Assembly: GCF_017368455.1 (NCBI RefSeq)
Contig: NZ_JAFNJU010000008.1
Span: 62,001 to 126,000 of the forward strand
Reading direction: 5' to 3'
Length of the DNA stretch: 64,000 nt
From: Proteiniclasticum aestuarii
Lineage (GTDB): Bacteria; Bacillota; Clostridia; Clostridiales; Clostridiaceae
Part shown: piece by piece, positions 45,885 through 54,757 of the stretch
Position numbering within the stretch: position 1 is the stretch's first letter
How the letters are laid out: each line of letters starts with the position of its first letter
The notes under the pieces: generated by a model
What the model saw: the letters and a program-made list of their open reading frames with translations, nothing else
The model's database searches: none
Told to the model about the DNA's origin: nothing
Translations under genes and position numbers: made by a program

Positions 45885-46474
45885 GACCTTCCCTCCTTTT
45901 CTTCCAGATAGTCTTTCAGTTTCTTCAGGCCTCTATGGTATTTCGACAGCAGTGTGGAGAGCTTCATATCAAGGTTCTCCGCGATTTCACGGTGCTTCAT
46001 GCCCGATACGGCGTAGAGCATGATGATCTCCCTCTCCTCTTCTGTGAGCTTCTTAAGAACCCCTTCCAGCACCATGCGGTCCTCCGCATCGGTGACATAG
46101 GAGAACCTTCTTTCATTGCTGATCTCCATGGGATCCTGCACATCATATCGCCCTCTTTTCTTCACCTCGGAGTAGTACAGATTCTTCGTGATGGTGAACA
46201 TCCACGCCAGGGGTTTCCCCATGGGTTTATAGAGATGCGCTGCAGAAAGGATTTTGAGATAGGTCTCCTGCATGATTTCAAGGGCCATGTCATGGTCCCG
46301 GGTCAAAGATACGGTGAATGCATACAGGGTTCTTTCCGTAAGATGATACAGTTCATCCAGTGCAGTATTGTCTCCTTTTCCGATTCGGACAAAAAGTCTC
46401 TCATCAATGGCTATGGGCTTATATTCGGTTTTCGGTAGTTCGTTCACACTGAGAACGAATGTAAACAGCATCAT
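45881..46474 (-). CDS. ECF-type RNA polymerase sigma factor
   Basis: 197 residues. Region 2 at about 42-105 (ALDELYHLTERTLYAFTVSL, QETYLKILSAAHLY) and region 4 at about 138-190 with helix-turn-helix (REIIMLYAVSGMKHREIAEN, then LSTLLSKYHRGLKKL). No region 3. GGAGGACAAAGAG precedes the ATG. First gene of a three-gene operon with two membrane RsgI-like proteins, so its activity is probably held at the membrane until a signal is sensed. Confidence 0.9.
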   Translation of the reverse strand: MMLFTFVLSVNELPKTEYKPIAIDERLFVRIGKGDNTALDELYHLTERTLYAFTVSLTRDHDMALEIMQETYLKILSAAHLYKPMGKPLAWMFTITKNLYYSEVKKRGRYDVQDPMEISNERRFSYVTDAEDRMVLEGVLKKLTEEEREIIMLYAVSGMKHREIAENLDMKLSTLLSKYHRGLKKLKDYLEEKEGRS

Positions 46475-46836
46475 CTCTTTGTCCTCCTATCTGGATAACT
46501 GTCCAGCATCTCATTTTATTGCATTCTTTCGTTAATTTACATTTTGTTCATATATAAAAAGAAGGAAAGCCTCAAAGACTTCCCCGATGATTTCTTTTCC
46601 CGATTGTTACCTGTTATATTATCATATTTTCACAAACAATGTGCCGAATATCCTAAAAACGTTATCATTTATTGCGTTTGAAAATCTTGCAATGACTTCC
46701 CTGATCTTTTTTCCATGAGACAGGAGCATGTGGAACCATTTCGGACCATCTGCCCGTAATTCTAAGAATGAGACTTTTCACATCTTCTCAGATGGCATTC
46801 TTTTGCATTACTCCTATATACTCCATCATATGGTGT
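46475..46836. other. Intergenic region between the sigma operon and nhaC
   Basis: No gene supported. It must hold the minus-strand promoter of the sigma operon; I see no clear consensus. Complementary CCATCTG and CAGATGG flank about 43 bases near 46748-46804, too far apart to call. Confidence 0.45.
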
Positions 46837-46865
46837 TTTACTTTGTATTTACAATATATTATAAT
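46837..46865 (+). promoter_or_regulatory. Promoter of nhaC
   Basis: -35 TTTACT (46837-46842), 17-base spacer, -10 TATAAT (46860-46865). Leader of about 185 bases before the start codon. Confidence 0.65.
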
Positions 46866-46897
46866 ACTATTATGTTTATAAATATGTGAGATTCATA

Positions 46898-46938
46898 ATG
46901 GTGTCACCTATCTAACGAGTGATCACCATCATATTTTT
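46898..46938 (+). promoter_or_regulatory. Leader hairpin with U run upstream of nhaC (possible attenuator)
   Basis: ATGGTGTCA (46898-46906) pairs with TGATCACCAT (46920-46929) with one bulge (9 bp), followed by CATATTTTTG. It lies in the nhaC leader about 120 bases before the gene, so it could end transcription early under some condition. No match to a riboswitch I can name. Confidence 0.45.
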
Positions 46939-47057
46939 GTAAGCTTATTTTTTTGGCATGATTTTCAGTATGGATTTCATTCAGAAAGTAGCTTATTCTC
47001 ATCGCATTCATTCCATCAACAGGAATACAATCAGCACAAAAGAAAAGGAGTGGTTCG

Positions 47058-48518
47058 TTGCCAATTTCAAGTATGAAAAAACCCAGTTTCACTTATGCCC
47101 TCATGATGCTACTTAGCGTAGTCGCTATTATATCTGTAGGGATTCTGGCATTTGATGTGGAAATCCAGATGCTTATGTTCATCAGTATGTTCACCCTGAT
47201 ACCCTTTATGATGGGTCTCGGGTACAATTACAAACAGATCGAGACCTCCATGTTCAAATCCATGAGTAAGGCACTCCAGTCCGGACTGATCCTCCTGGCC
47301 GTGGGCATGCTCATCGGAACATGGATGGCATCAGGTACGGTGCCTACCCTGATCTATTACGGAATCAATCTGATTTCACCTAGATTCTTCCTGGTGTCGG
47401 CACTGCTTTTCACCTCCGTCGTATCCCTGACCACCGGAACTTCATGGGGAGCCATCGGTACTGCCGGTATCGCCATGATGGGTGTAGGGGCAACCTTAGG
47501 TGTTCCAGCTGGAATCACCGCAGGTGCCGTCATCAGTGGTGCCTACTTCGGAGACAAGATGTCTCCGCTATCTGATACCACAAACCTGGCACCCACGGTT
47601 GCAGGTGGTACTTTATTCGGACACATCAAGCATATGCTCTGGACTACGGTTCCTGCCTATACCATCACTGCGGTGATCTTCACCTTCATGGGTCTGAAAT
47701 ACACTGCGGAAACCGTCAATGCGGAAAGTGTGAATCAGCTACTGACGTATCTGTCTTCGAGCTTCAGCATCGGAATCATTCCAATGATTCCCATTGCTGT
47801 GCTCATCGGACTGATGATGATGAAAAAACCCGCGCTTCCAGCAATCTTCATTGCTGCGGTAGTCGGAGGAATCATCGCCGTAGCCTATCAGGGCTTCGGC
47901 TTCAGTGAAGTCCTCAACACCATGTACAGCGGATACAGCGTGGAAGCGGGTATCGAGACCGTTGACAGTCTGCTTCAGCGAGGCGGGCTCACAAGCATGC
48001 TGCCCCTCATCGCACTGTTCCTCTTCGCTTTAGGCCTGGGCGGAATGCTGGCAGACTCCGGTGTACTGGAAACCCTCATCGGTTCCTTTGCCCATAAGAT
48101 CAACCATACAGGCACCCTTGTCATCGTAACGGTTATCGTAAGTTATGTGACGCTGGCCATCGGCGGAGCCATCTATTTCTCCACTGTCATGACCGGTACA
48201 CTGATGAAACCGATCTTTGAGCGCATGAAGCTGAAACCGGAGAACCTCTCCAGAATTCTGGAAGATACCGCCACTCAGGCCGGTGCTCTGATTCCCTGGA
48301 CAGGTGCCGGAATCTATACAGCAGCGACCCTTGGCGTTCCAGTGATTGCTTATCTTCCCTATACATTCCTGGCATTCATCACACCCATGGTTTCCCTTTT
48401 CTACGGAATCACAGGTCTGACCATGACACGGATGGACAAGGAAGAAGTGCAGAAGGTACGCGTAAGAAGAGAAAGAGAAAAGAAACTCATGATGAAATCC
48501 CTGGAAGCCAATTCCTGA
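47058..48518 (+). CDS. nhaC: NhaC-family Na+/H+ antiporter
   Basis: 486 residues starting at a TTG at 47058, 7 bases after AGGAG (the next ATG, 47073, is too far from it). Eleven to twelve membrane helices. Family motifs: SVVSLTTGTSWGAIGTAGIA (TSWG block, about residues 112-131), GAYFGDKMSPLSDTTNLAP (about 156-174) and DTATQAGALIPWTGAGIYT (about 411-429), all typical of NhaC/MleN. Exchanges Na+ for H+, or malate for lactate in MleN-type members. Ends in a basic cytoplasmic tail. Followed by a strong terminator. Confidence 0.88.
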   Translation: MPISSMKKPSFTYALMMLLSVVAIISVGILAFDVEIQMLMFISMFTLIPFMMGLGYNYKQIETSMFKSMSKALQSGLILLAVGMLIGTWMASGTVPTLIYYGINLISPRFFLVSALLFTSVVSLTTGTSWGAIGTAGIAMMGVGATLGVPAGITAGAVISGAYFGDKMSPLSDTTNLAPTVAGGTLFGHIKHMLWTTVPAYTITAVIFTFMGLKYTAETVNAESVNQLLTYLSSSFSIGIIPMIPIAVLIGLMMMKKPALPAIFIAAVVGGIIAVAYQGFGFSEVLNTMYSGYSVEAGIETVDSLLQRGGLTSMLPLIALFLFALGLGGMLADSGVLETLIGSFAHKINHTGTLVIVTVIVSYVTLAIGGAIYFSTVMTGTLMKPIFERMKLKPENLSRILEDTATQAGALIPWTGAGIYTAATLGVPVIAYLPYTFLAFITPMVSLFYGITGLTMTRMDKEEVQKVRVRREREKKLMMKSLEANS

Positions 48519-48571
48519 TGGAAGAACCCGGTTCTCAAAACAGAATTTCATCCTGACTATACTAACTTCTA

Positions 48572-48602
48572 AACACGGAAGCCATCCTGGCTCCGTGTTT
48601 TC
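48572..48602 (+). terminator. Rho-independent terminator after nhaC
   Basis: AACACGGAAGCCA pairs with TGGCTCCGTGTT (12 bp, one bulged A), loop TCC, followed by TTTCTTC. Confidence 0.85.
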
Positions 48603-48701
48603 TTCTGCCCTTTTTTCCCTAAATGATCGTGTTCTCTTACGTCCTTTTGTGCTGATATGATATGATTACTCTTAAGAATACAATGCGGAAAGAGGGATCC
48701 C

Positions 48702-49721
48702 ATGATTCAGTTTGAAAGAACGCCTGAAATGAACAAAGCCATGAAAGCTCTGGTTGACTCCATGCACAGCATGCGCGCCTATCTTTCTGATGTGCTGCCC
48801 TATATGGAAACTGTGCTGACACCTTCCGATGAGAAGAAGCTGCTTTCCATTCTCAGAAAATACGACATTCCTGAAGAAAATCTTCAGAAAGATATCCGTA
48901 CGCTGAAGGAGAATCCTTACTTCAGAAACATTCGACTGGAGAAAGTGGATACGGATACCGTGCGGTACCAGAGATCCGTCATTCGGAGAAGAACCCTCAT
49001 GAATATGGATTTTCATAAGCCCCTGGGCCGCTATCTCTTTCACTATCATCCCATCGGATACTTTAGTGAGGATCTGGAACTGCCGGTGCTCATGGAAGGA
49101 AGCGGCGTATGGATGTCTCCTGCCGTCAGCGAAATCGAGAGTATGCGAGAAGGCATCGACAAAGGTCATGGGAAATGCCTGACCTTCGGCCTTGGCATCG
49201 GCCTTATCCTCTATATGTGGCTTCTGAAGGAAGAGGTGGAGAGTGTCACTGTTGTGGAAGTCAACAAGGATGTCATCGATCTTTTCGAGAAGCAGATTCT
49301 GCCTCAGTTTAATACCGGCAAGAAAGTGACCATCATCCACGCCAGTGCCTATGACAAATGGAATGAAACATTTCTCAAGGAATTCGATTATGTCTATGCG
49401 GATTTCTGGGAAAATACAGAAGATGGACTTGCCTGCTACACGAATCTCATGGAAAAGAAGATTGATCTTCCCCATATCGACTACTGGATTGAAGATTCCA
49501 TCCTTGCAGACATCCAGTACATGGTCCTCTCCTATCTGTCCGTGGTCTATTACAAGAGAAGCATCATGGATTTCATGTCTTCCATTGATCCGGACATGAA
49601 GCGATATGCCATAAAGATCAACAAGTACTTCAAAAGAAGAAGTGATACCATCCACACAGAGGATGAACTGCTGGATCTCATTCATTCAAAGAAAGTGCTG
49701 AGAGAGATTCTATCCATATAA
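48702..49721 (+). CDS. Rossmann-fold methyltransferase-like protein (spermidine-synthase-like core)
   Basis: 339 residues. An N-terminal helical part (1-110) is followed by a Rossmann core: CLTFGLGIGLILYMWLLKEE (about 162-181; glycine-rich SAM-type loop), then VTVVEVNKDVIDLFEKQILP with the acidic residue after strand 2, and VYADFWENTEDGLACY (about 230-245). This matches the class I SAM/decarboxylated-SAM fold, but I recognise no substrate motif. AGAGGGATCCC precedes the ATG. Probably co-transcribed with the GNAT gene 71 bases downstream. Confidence 0.6.
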   Translation: MIQFERTPEMNKAMKALVDSMHSMRAYLSDVLPYMETVLTPSDEKKLLSILRKYDIPEENLQKDIRTLKENPYFRNIRLEKVDTDTVRYQRSVIRRRTLMNMDFHKPLGRYLFHYHPIGYFSEDLELPVLMEGSGVWMSPAVSEIESMREGIDKGHGKCLTFGLGIGLILYMWLLKEEVESVTVVEVNKDVIDLFEKQILPQFNTGKKVTIIHASAYDKWNETFLKEFDYVYADFWENTEDGLACYTNLMEKKIDLPHIDYWIEDSILADIQYMVLSYLSVVYYKRSIMDFMSSIDPDMKRYAIKINKYFKRRSDTIHTEDELLDLIHSKKVLREILSI

Positions 49722-49792
49722 AGAAGCTCTCTTCAGTTTTTGTAATAGGCTCCATATTCCGTAAACAAACATGACCTTGGAGGGTAGTTTAA

Positions 49793-50629
49793 ATGACTGT
49801 AAAACTGGAAAAATACCACCAGAACCATGGCTCTGCCATAAAAAAGCTGATGATCAAGGATGATTTTGTCCGAAGAGACATGGAAGAATGTCTTTCGGCG
49901 TTTCCTGAATGCGCCATAGTAGCAAGGTCAGACGAAAGCATCGCAGCGGTAGGTGTCTACACCGGTGTTTCCGAAAAGACCAGTTTCACCTTCTACGTGC
50001 ATCCCGCTTATAGACGCCAGGGCATCGGATCTCTTCTTCTTCGTACACTGGAGAAGGAAATGGCCGAAAAAGGGATTCAGGAAGTCGTCTGTGACTACAT
50101 GGTGGATGATTCCATAAGCGCGTTTCTCGGCAGAAGAGGCTATGAAACATGGTTTCGCTCCACCCATATGATTTTCAGTGGCACGCTGGAGATGCCCAGC
50201 AGTCCCTCCATTTCGGCTTATGTGGACAGTGATTACCCTTATGTTCAGAAAATACTCAGTGAATCCTTCCACAGAATGAGGCTTCATGTTGGCCTTCGGT
50301 CCAGCTTAAGTGCACCCTCCGAAGAGGAACGCCTTTCCTTCTTAAAGAAAGCGGAAGATATCTTTGTGCTCCGCTCTGAAGATGAAATCCTTGCTGTGGC
50401 CATGGTAGAAGGGAGCGAAATCGACAAGATTGCCGTGACTGTGGACAAGCAGGGGAAAGGTTATGGAAAACTGCTTCTCAGTCATACCGTAAAAGCACTC
50501 CTTGATAGAGGTTTTGACGAAGTCACTCTTTGGGTGGTGAAAGGAAACCCCGCGCAGGTGCTTTATGAGCACCTCGGATTCAAAGTGCATCGTCTTCACG
50601 AATTTGTGCACAAGAGACTTCAGAAATAA
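49793..50629 (+). CDS. GNAT acetyltransferase with two GNAT-like halves
   Basis: 278 residues. First half (about 1-135) has FYVHPAYRRQGIGSLLLRTL (about 63-82). Second half (about 140-277) has IAVTVDKQGKGYGKLLLSHT (about 211-230) and ends NPAQVLYEHLGFKVHRLHEF. Both acetyl-CoA loops are intact. Substrate not predictable. GGAGGGTAG lies before the ATG. Confidence 0.8.
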   Translation: MTVKLEKYHQNHGSAIKKLMIKDDFVRRDMEECLSAFPECAIVARSDESIAAVGVYTGVSEKTSFTFYVHPAYRRQGIGSLLLRTLEKEMAEKGIQEVVCDYMVDDSISAFLGRRGYETWFRSTHMIFSGTLEMPSSPSISAYVDSDYPYVQKILSESFHRMRLHVGLRSSLSAPSEEERLSFLKKAEDIFVLRSEDEILAVAMVEGSEIDKIAVTVDKQGKGYGKLLLSHTVKALLDRGFDEVTLWVVKGNPAQVLYEHLGFKVHRLHEFVHKRLQK

Positions 50630-50642
50630 TTCGATGCAGTGT

Positions 50643-50680
50643 AAAGGACTGGCTTGATATTCAAGTCAGTCCTTTATTAC
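50643..50680 (+). terminator. Terminator after the GNAT gene
   Basis: AAAGGACTGGCTTGA (50643-50657) and TCAAGTCAGTCCTTT (50661-50675) form a 15-bp stem with one G-U pair. The U tail is short (ATTAC), but the 3' arm itself ends in TTT. Confidence 0.7.
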
Positions 50681-50782
50681 AGATATGTACTCCTTTGATC
50701 CTGGTTTTTCAGAATGCAATAGCACCAGAACTTTCGTCGACTTTCCTTTGAAAGGAATAACCTTTCAGAAAATATATCCTCA

Positions 50783-51079
50783 TCATAAGCTGGTAAAGTG
50801 GATGAGTGGTGGCAGGATCAGTAGCAATACAGATATTGCAATCAACAGTTTCGTTGTTTTCTGGGACAACTTCGTTCTCCCCTCCCCTTTATACCATCCG
50901 CTGAACTGCCATCTGTTTCTGTAGATCAGAAATAAAAGGATGAGTACAGCCACTGCACCAAGCCACATATATTCTGAAACACCCATGGACTTATATAGAA
51001 TGCTCAGCATTGTAGAATAGAAAGCCCCGGACAGGAAAAAGATCAATAGGATTCGCAGTAGTTCTAGAATAACTCTCAT
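50783..51079 (-). CDS. Small membrane protein of unknown function (98 residues)
   Basis: Three predicted helices: about 5-25 (ELLRILLIFFLSGAFYSTML), 35-53 and 78-93 (LLIAISVLLLILPPLI), with a basic loop RNRWQFSGWYKGEGRTK. No family recognised. GGGAGATTATTATG is a moderate start signal. It lies downstream of the ccsA-type gene on the same strand, 79 bases away, and may belong to the same transcript. Confidence 0.6.
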   Translation of the reverse strand: MRVILELLRILLIFFLSGAFYSTMLSILYKSMGVSEYMWLGAVAVLILLFLIYRNRWQFSGWYKGEGRTKLSQKTTKLLIAISVLLLILPPLIHFTSL

Positions 51080-51158
51080 AATAATCTCCCTTTTTTTATG
51101 CTTCTTATATCATTTTCAGTATAACAGCTTATGACCAGATATACTCCGCTTTTCCTTT

Positions 51159-51971
51159 CTAGGCATAACTGTGTATGCTTGGAAGCAGTGTATTGACTCC
51201 GATATAGGTGAACAGTACACAGATGAATCCGATGACGGCGAAAAGCGCCGCCTTTTTCCCTCTCCATCCTCTTGTGATTCTAAGGTGGAGATAGATGGAG
51301 TAGATGATCCAGGTGATGAAGGACCAGGTTTCCTTGGGGTCCCAGGCCCAGTATCTGGACCAAGCCTGCTCTGCCCAGATGGCTCCTGTGATCATGACCA
51401 GGGTCAGAAAGAAATATCCCGCAGCCACTGCGCGGTAGCTGATGAAATCTAGCTTCTTGAGCTCGGGTACATGCTTGGAAATGAAGCTGTCCTCACCCAT
51501 CCTCTTTCTTACGAGATACATGACCGAGACACCGCAGGCTACACCGAATGCCCCATAGCTGATGACTGCGGTAGCCACATGAAAAACCAGCCAGTTGCTC
51601 TGAAGGGCCGGCATCAGTGGCCTGATGTCTCTGCTCTGCATAGCCGCATACCCGATGACAAGCAGAATGATCGGCATCACGAAGGTGCCCATGGCTTTGA
51701 AGCTGAACTTCCATTCAAAAATGATGAAAAGAAGCACTATGCCCCAGGCGAAGCTCGTGGCAAACTCATACTGATTGGTCAGGGGCACTCTGCCGGATTC
51801 AATACCTCGAATGACAAGGGCCGCCGTATGAGCGAGGAATCCACCGTACAGAATATAGGTGGCAATGGTGCCCGGTTTTTCTTTTCTGCCTATGAAAAAA
51901 ACAAGATAAAGAATCATGGCTACGGCATAGATGCCGATGGCGATATAAAAAAAGATGTTCTCCAGTCCCAT
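51159..51971 (-). CDS. resC: CcsA/ResC-family cytochrome c biogenesis protein (haem delivery)
   Basis: 270 residues, eight membrane helices. The WWD-type haem-handling motif is present as WSRYWAWDPKETWSFITW (about residues 205-222), with conserved His in SNWLVFHVATAVISY (about 125-139) and a C-terminal His region. With ResB it forms System II, which carries haem across the membrane and attaches it to CXXCH motifs. Its ATG overlaps the resB stop by one base. It would mature the NrfA encoded upstream. Confidence 0.9.
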   Translation of the reverse strand: MGLENIFFYIAIGIYAVAMILYLVFFIGRKEKPGTIATYILYGGFLAHTAALVIRGIESGRVPLTNQYEFATSFAWGIVLLFIIFEWKFSFKAMGTFVMPIILLVIGYAAMQSRDIRPLMPALQSNWLVFHVATAVISYGAFGVACGVSVMYLVRKRMGEDSFISKHVPELKKLDFISYRAVAAGYFFLTLVMITGAIWAEQAWSRYWAWDPKETWSFITWIIYSIYLHLRITRGWRGKKAALFAVIGFICVLFTYIGVNTLLPSIHSYA

Positions 51972-53281
51972 TACGATTTCCCTCCCTCTGTCTTATGCTC
52001 TTCCAGTTTTTCCTCCAGATGCAGTCTGAATGCCTCCCTGCTCTTCGGTGTGTCTCCGTAAAGCACCCATTCCTTCTCCTGCTCCTCCAGAAGGATCTGC
52101 TGAGGCACATAATAGAAAGTAAGAAGCAGTCCCAGAAGCATCATAGCGCCGCCAATACCTGCGAAGATTGCACCAGGGTCCTTCACCACCTGAAGCACCG
52201 TGTAAAGTCTTGGCTCGAAAGCCTGAAAACTGATGCCCTTATAAGTCACCGTCTCACCCATGGATGCCACATTCATGTAGACACTTTCTCCATTCTCATA
52301 GAGGGTGAACAGATATCTCGGATTGTTGAGAAACGGAGTCCTGGTGTAGATTTTTCCATCCGAAAGCAGAAAATCAGGATAGAAATTCCGAAATTCGATG
52401 GCCAGATTCTCCTCTTCCAGAAAGAGAATTCCGGACTGATAGAAGCGTTCTCTTCTGATCTCCTCATTCTCCTTATCCACGATGATGTTAATCATCCAGC
52501 CAGTACCGCTCTGATAGACCTTATAGCCCTTCACCCGCATGGGATCATTCACACTGATCTCTCCGCTTTCAAGAATCTCCCCATCCTTGTTCTTGTAATC
52601 CACCGTGGAGATGTACTGATGGATGCTGTAATCACTTCTGTACTGTATGTCAAAATCCCTGAGATCCAGGTGATACTCCGTGTCTTCCATGAAAAGCTCA
52701 TCTCCTGGAATGCCCCTCACATAGGTCTCATATCCCAGAATCTTTCCGGCTGCGAAGGCCACAATGACCATAAGAAGCCCCAGATGCACTATAAAGGATC
52801 CGAAATAGCCTGCTCTACGTCTTGCGCCATACCAGATTTTCTTTTCTTCAAAAATCATCTGCTCAGTTTTTTTGAATCCCAGCTTCGTAAGAAGCATCGC
52901 AGGTTCCTTTGACGGCGCAGTCTTCATTTCCATGGTTTTTTTCTTCAGAAGGTCCGGTTCGAACTTCTCCGATCTTCTGAACTGCCTTATGGCGGAAGGC
53001 AGTCTTCTGATGCTGCAGAAAAAAAGATTCATGGATAAAAGTATCGTGAGCATGATGAAATAGATGGAATGATAGACATCATCAAGCTGAAAGACTTCAA
53101 TGAATCTGACTATGGTCTCACTGTAATTCTCCTTGTAGAATCCGGGCAGATTTCCCTGGGGAAGAAGCGTACCCAGTGTAGAATATAGCGCGAGCAGCGC
53201 AAGCAGAATCATTCCGAATTTCATGGATGATAAGAACCTTAGTATGCGCCCTTTCTGTTTTCCCTTTCCCTTATCTCTCAT
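51971..53281 (-). CDS. resB: ResB-like cytochrome c biogenesis protein
   Basis: 436 residues. ResB family: membrane helices at about 20-38, 70-88, 140-160 and 375-395, with a large extracytoplasmic region (about 165-370). Starts MRDKGKGKQKGRILRFLSSM and continues KFGMILLALLALYSTLGTLL, the usual ResB entry helix. Works with the CcsA-type protein that overlaps it. Lies 78 bases downstream of nrfA with a hairpin between, so partly uncoupled from it. Confidence 0.9.
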   Translation of the reverse strand: MRDKGKGKQKGRILRFLSSMKFGMILLALLALYSTLGTLLPQGNLPGFYKENYSETIVRFIEVFQLDDVYHSIYFIMLTILLSMNLFFCSIRRLPSAIRQFRRSEKFEPDLLKKKTMEMKTAPSKEPAMLLTKLGFKKTEQMIFEEKKIWYGARRRAGYFGSFIVHLGLLMVIVAFAAGKILGYETYVRGIPGDELFMEDTEYHLDLRDFDIQYRSDYSIHQYISTVDYKNKDGEILESGEISVNDPMRVKGYKVYQSGTGWMINIIVDKENEEIRRERFYQSGILFLEEENLAIEFRNFYPDFLLSDGKIYTRTPFLNNPRYLFTLYENGESVYMNVASMGETVTYKGISFQAFEPRLYTVLQVVKDPGAIFAGIGGAMMLLGLLLTFYYVPQQILLEEQEKEWVLYGDTPKSREAFRLHLEEKLEEHKTEGGKS

Positions 53282-53298
53282 AGTACCTCCAGCTACAA

Positions 53299-53327
53299 AA
53301 TAAGACTCCCGACGAAGGAGTCTTATT
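53299..53327 (-). terminator. Hairpin terminator/attenuator between nrfA and resB
   Basis: Minus strand: AATAAGACTCC pairs with GGAGTCTTATT (11 bp, short loop), then TTGTAGC. It sits 18 bases before the resB ATG, so it may limit read-through from nrfA. Confidence 0.65.
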
Positions 53328-53358
53328 CATCATTTTCTTATTCTGATGTCTGTTCAGG

Positions 53359-54531
53359 TCAGTTCAGGATGGATAATGCTTCTTCGGTGAGACTTCTGGA
53401 CAGATCCAGCAGCTCATGGGATTTGGCATTGTTGTGGAATCCTTCACTGTTCTCGACGAACACAAAATCCCAGTACCATTGTGCTTATCTATGCAGTTGT
53501 CTTGCTTCCACAATCTTGTCTTCCGTGATTCCATCACTTTCCGCATTCTTCAGTGCATCAATGAGATCCACAATGAGCAGTGCCGTTTCATTCATCTTTT
53601 CTTCCACAGCGCCCTGAAGATCTTCCACTCTTTTTGTAAGACTTTCCGCGGTATAGTCCTGATGACAACCTAGACAGGACGCTTCTATGGTCTTTAATGG
53701 ACTTGTCCACTGATGGGCTGGAAGGGTTTCTCCGTCTGCTCCCTCCATGTCCGGCATATGACAGGTGATACAGGTGACGCCCATATTGTTATGGATGCTT
53801 CCCTGATAGGTTTCCCATTCCGGATGCTGCACTTTCAGTAGCTCTGCGCCTGAACTTGGATGCACCCAGTCGGTGTAATTCACTTCATCATAGAATGCCA
53901 TCATTTCCGCAGGAGTCAGGCCATTTACCGATGGCATGATGACTTCCTTGGTTTCAGGATCCAGATGATACTCCACATGACACTGTGCACAGACCAGATC
54001 TCCGTCCTTGAACTCTCCTTCGATTCCTTCCAGTGCAGTGTTTAAGTGTTCTCTTGTAATGGTGATGACACCTGGTTCGTTCTTATGACAGTCATAGCAG
54101 CTGATGGTTTCCATCTCGCTTTTGTCCACATCCTCAAACACCATGGCATGGGCTTCCTCGCCGTGTTCCTCTACAAGTTCCAGAAATCCGCTGGTCTTAC
54201 AGGATAAGCAGCTCGCTCCGGGTTTGCTTCTTTCTGTATGAATGATGTCTTCCAGTGCATAGGTATGTCCTCTTGCTCTGAGATATTCCACACTGAAACT
54301 GTTTCCCTCATACAGCACCTTCAGATAAGGGTACTTCTCCAGATAGTCAATGGGAACAGAGCCTCCATAGGTGGTTTCCTCCATCTCGCTGTTTTCGAGA
54401 TAGCTTGCATAGATTTCAGGATGTTCCTCTTCCCATTCACTAGCGGAAATAATGTCTTCCTTACTTCCGGAACAAGCAGTCGACAGAATGGCTATAGTGA
54501 TGGCCGCAAGCAGCAGTAGCATCTTCTTCAT
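53359..54531 (-). pseudogene. nrfA: Pentahaem nitrite reductase NrfA with an in-frame stop codon
   Basis: Signal peptide with lipobox LSTAC, so membrane-anchored as a lipoprotein. Five haem motifs: CLSCK (the CXXCK catalytic haem), CYDCH, CAQCH, CITCH and CLGCH. The frame reads 348 residues to EARQLHR, then TAA (53485-53487), then continues in frame for 41 codons, AQWYWDFVFVENSEGFHN ... LTEEALSIL, to a TGA at 53359. NrfA normally has LHRKAQWYWDF, so a Lys codon seems changed to TAA. The lost part includes helices needed for dimerisation and His ligands. No nrfH is adjacent. Either recent inactivation or a sequencing error. Confidence 0.85.
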
Positions 54532-54630
54532 AACCTTCCCTCCTTACTGTTTGCTTTTTATCTTAATATTCAGTCTACGATATTATTATAACATATATGC
54601 ACGAAAAATATTTTCTTCAAGTGAGGCACA

Positions 54631-54677
54631 ATTCAAAAACAGATGGTCCCATTCATGGGTTCCATCTGTTTTTGAAT
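54631..54677 (-). terminator. Strong terminator after the DUF4352 lipoprotein gene
   Basis: ATTCAAAAACAGATGG (54631-54646) and CCATCTGTTTTTGAAT (54662-54677) are perfect complements (16 bp), with an inner CCCAT/ATGGG pair in the loop. The minus-strand tail is TTTTTGAATT, ending the gene at 54758. Confidence 0.85.
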
Positions 54678-54757
54678 CCTTGATTTTCTAACCAACCTTC
54701 ATTATTAAGTACACAATCCCTGCCCTGTCTCACAGTCTGATCATTTCTCGTTACGAC

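Noticed and set aside
46748..46804. CCATCTG ... CAGATGG as a terminator
   Set aside because: The arms are only 7 bp and enclose about 43 bases, and the location upstream of the nhaC promoter gives it no clear gene to end.
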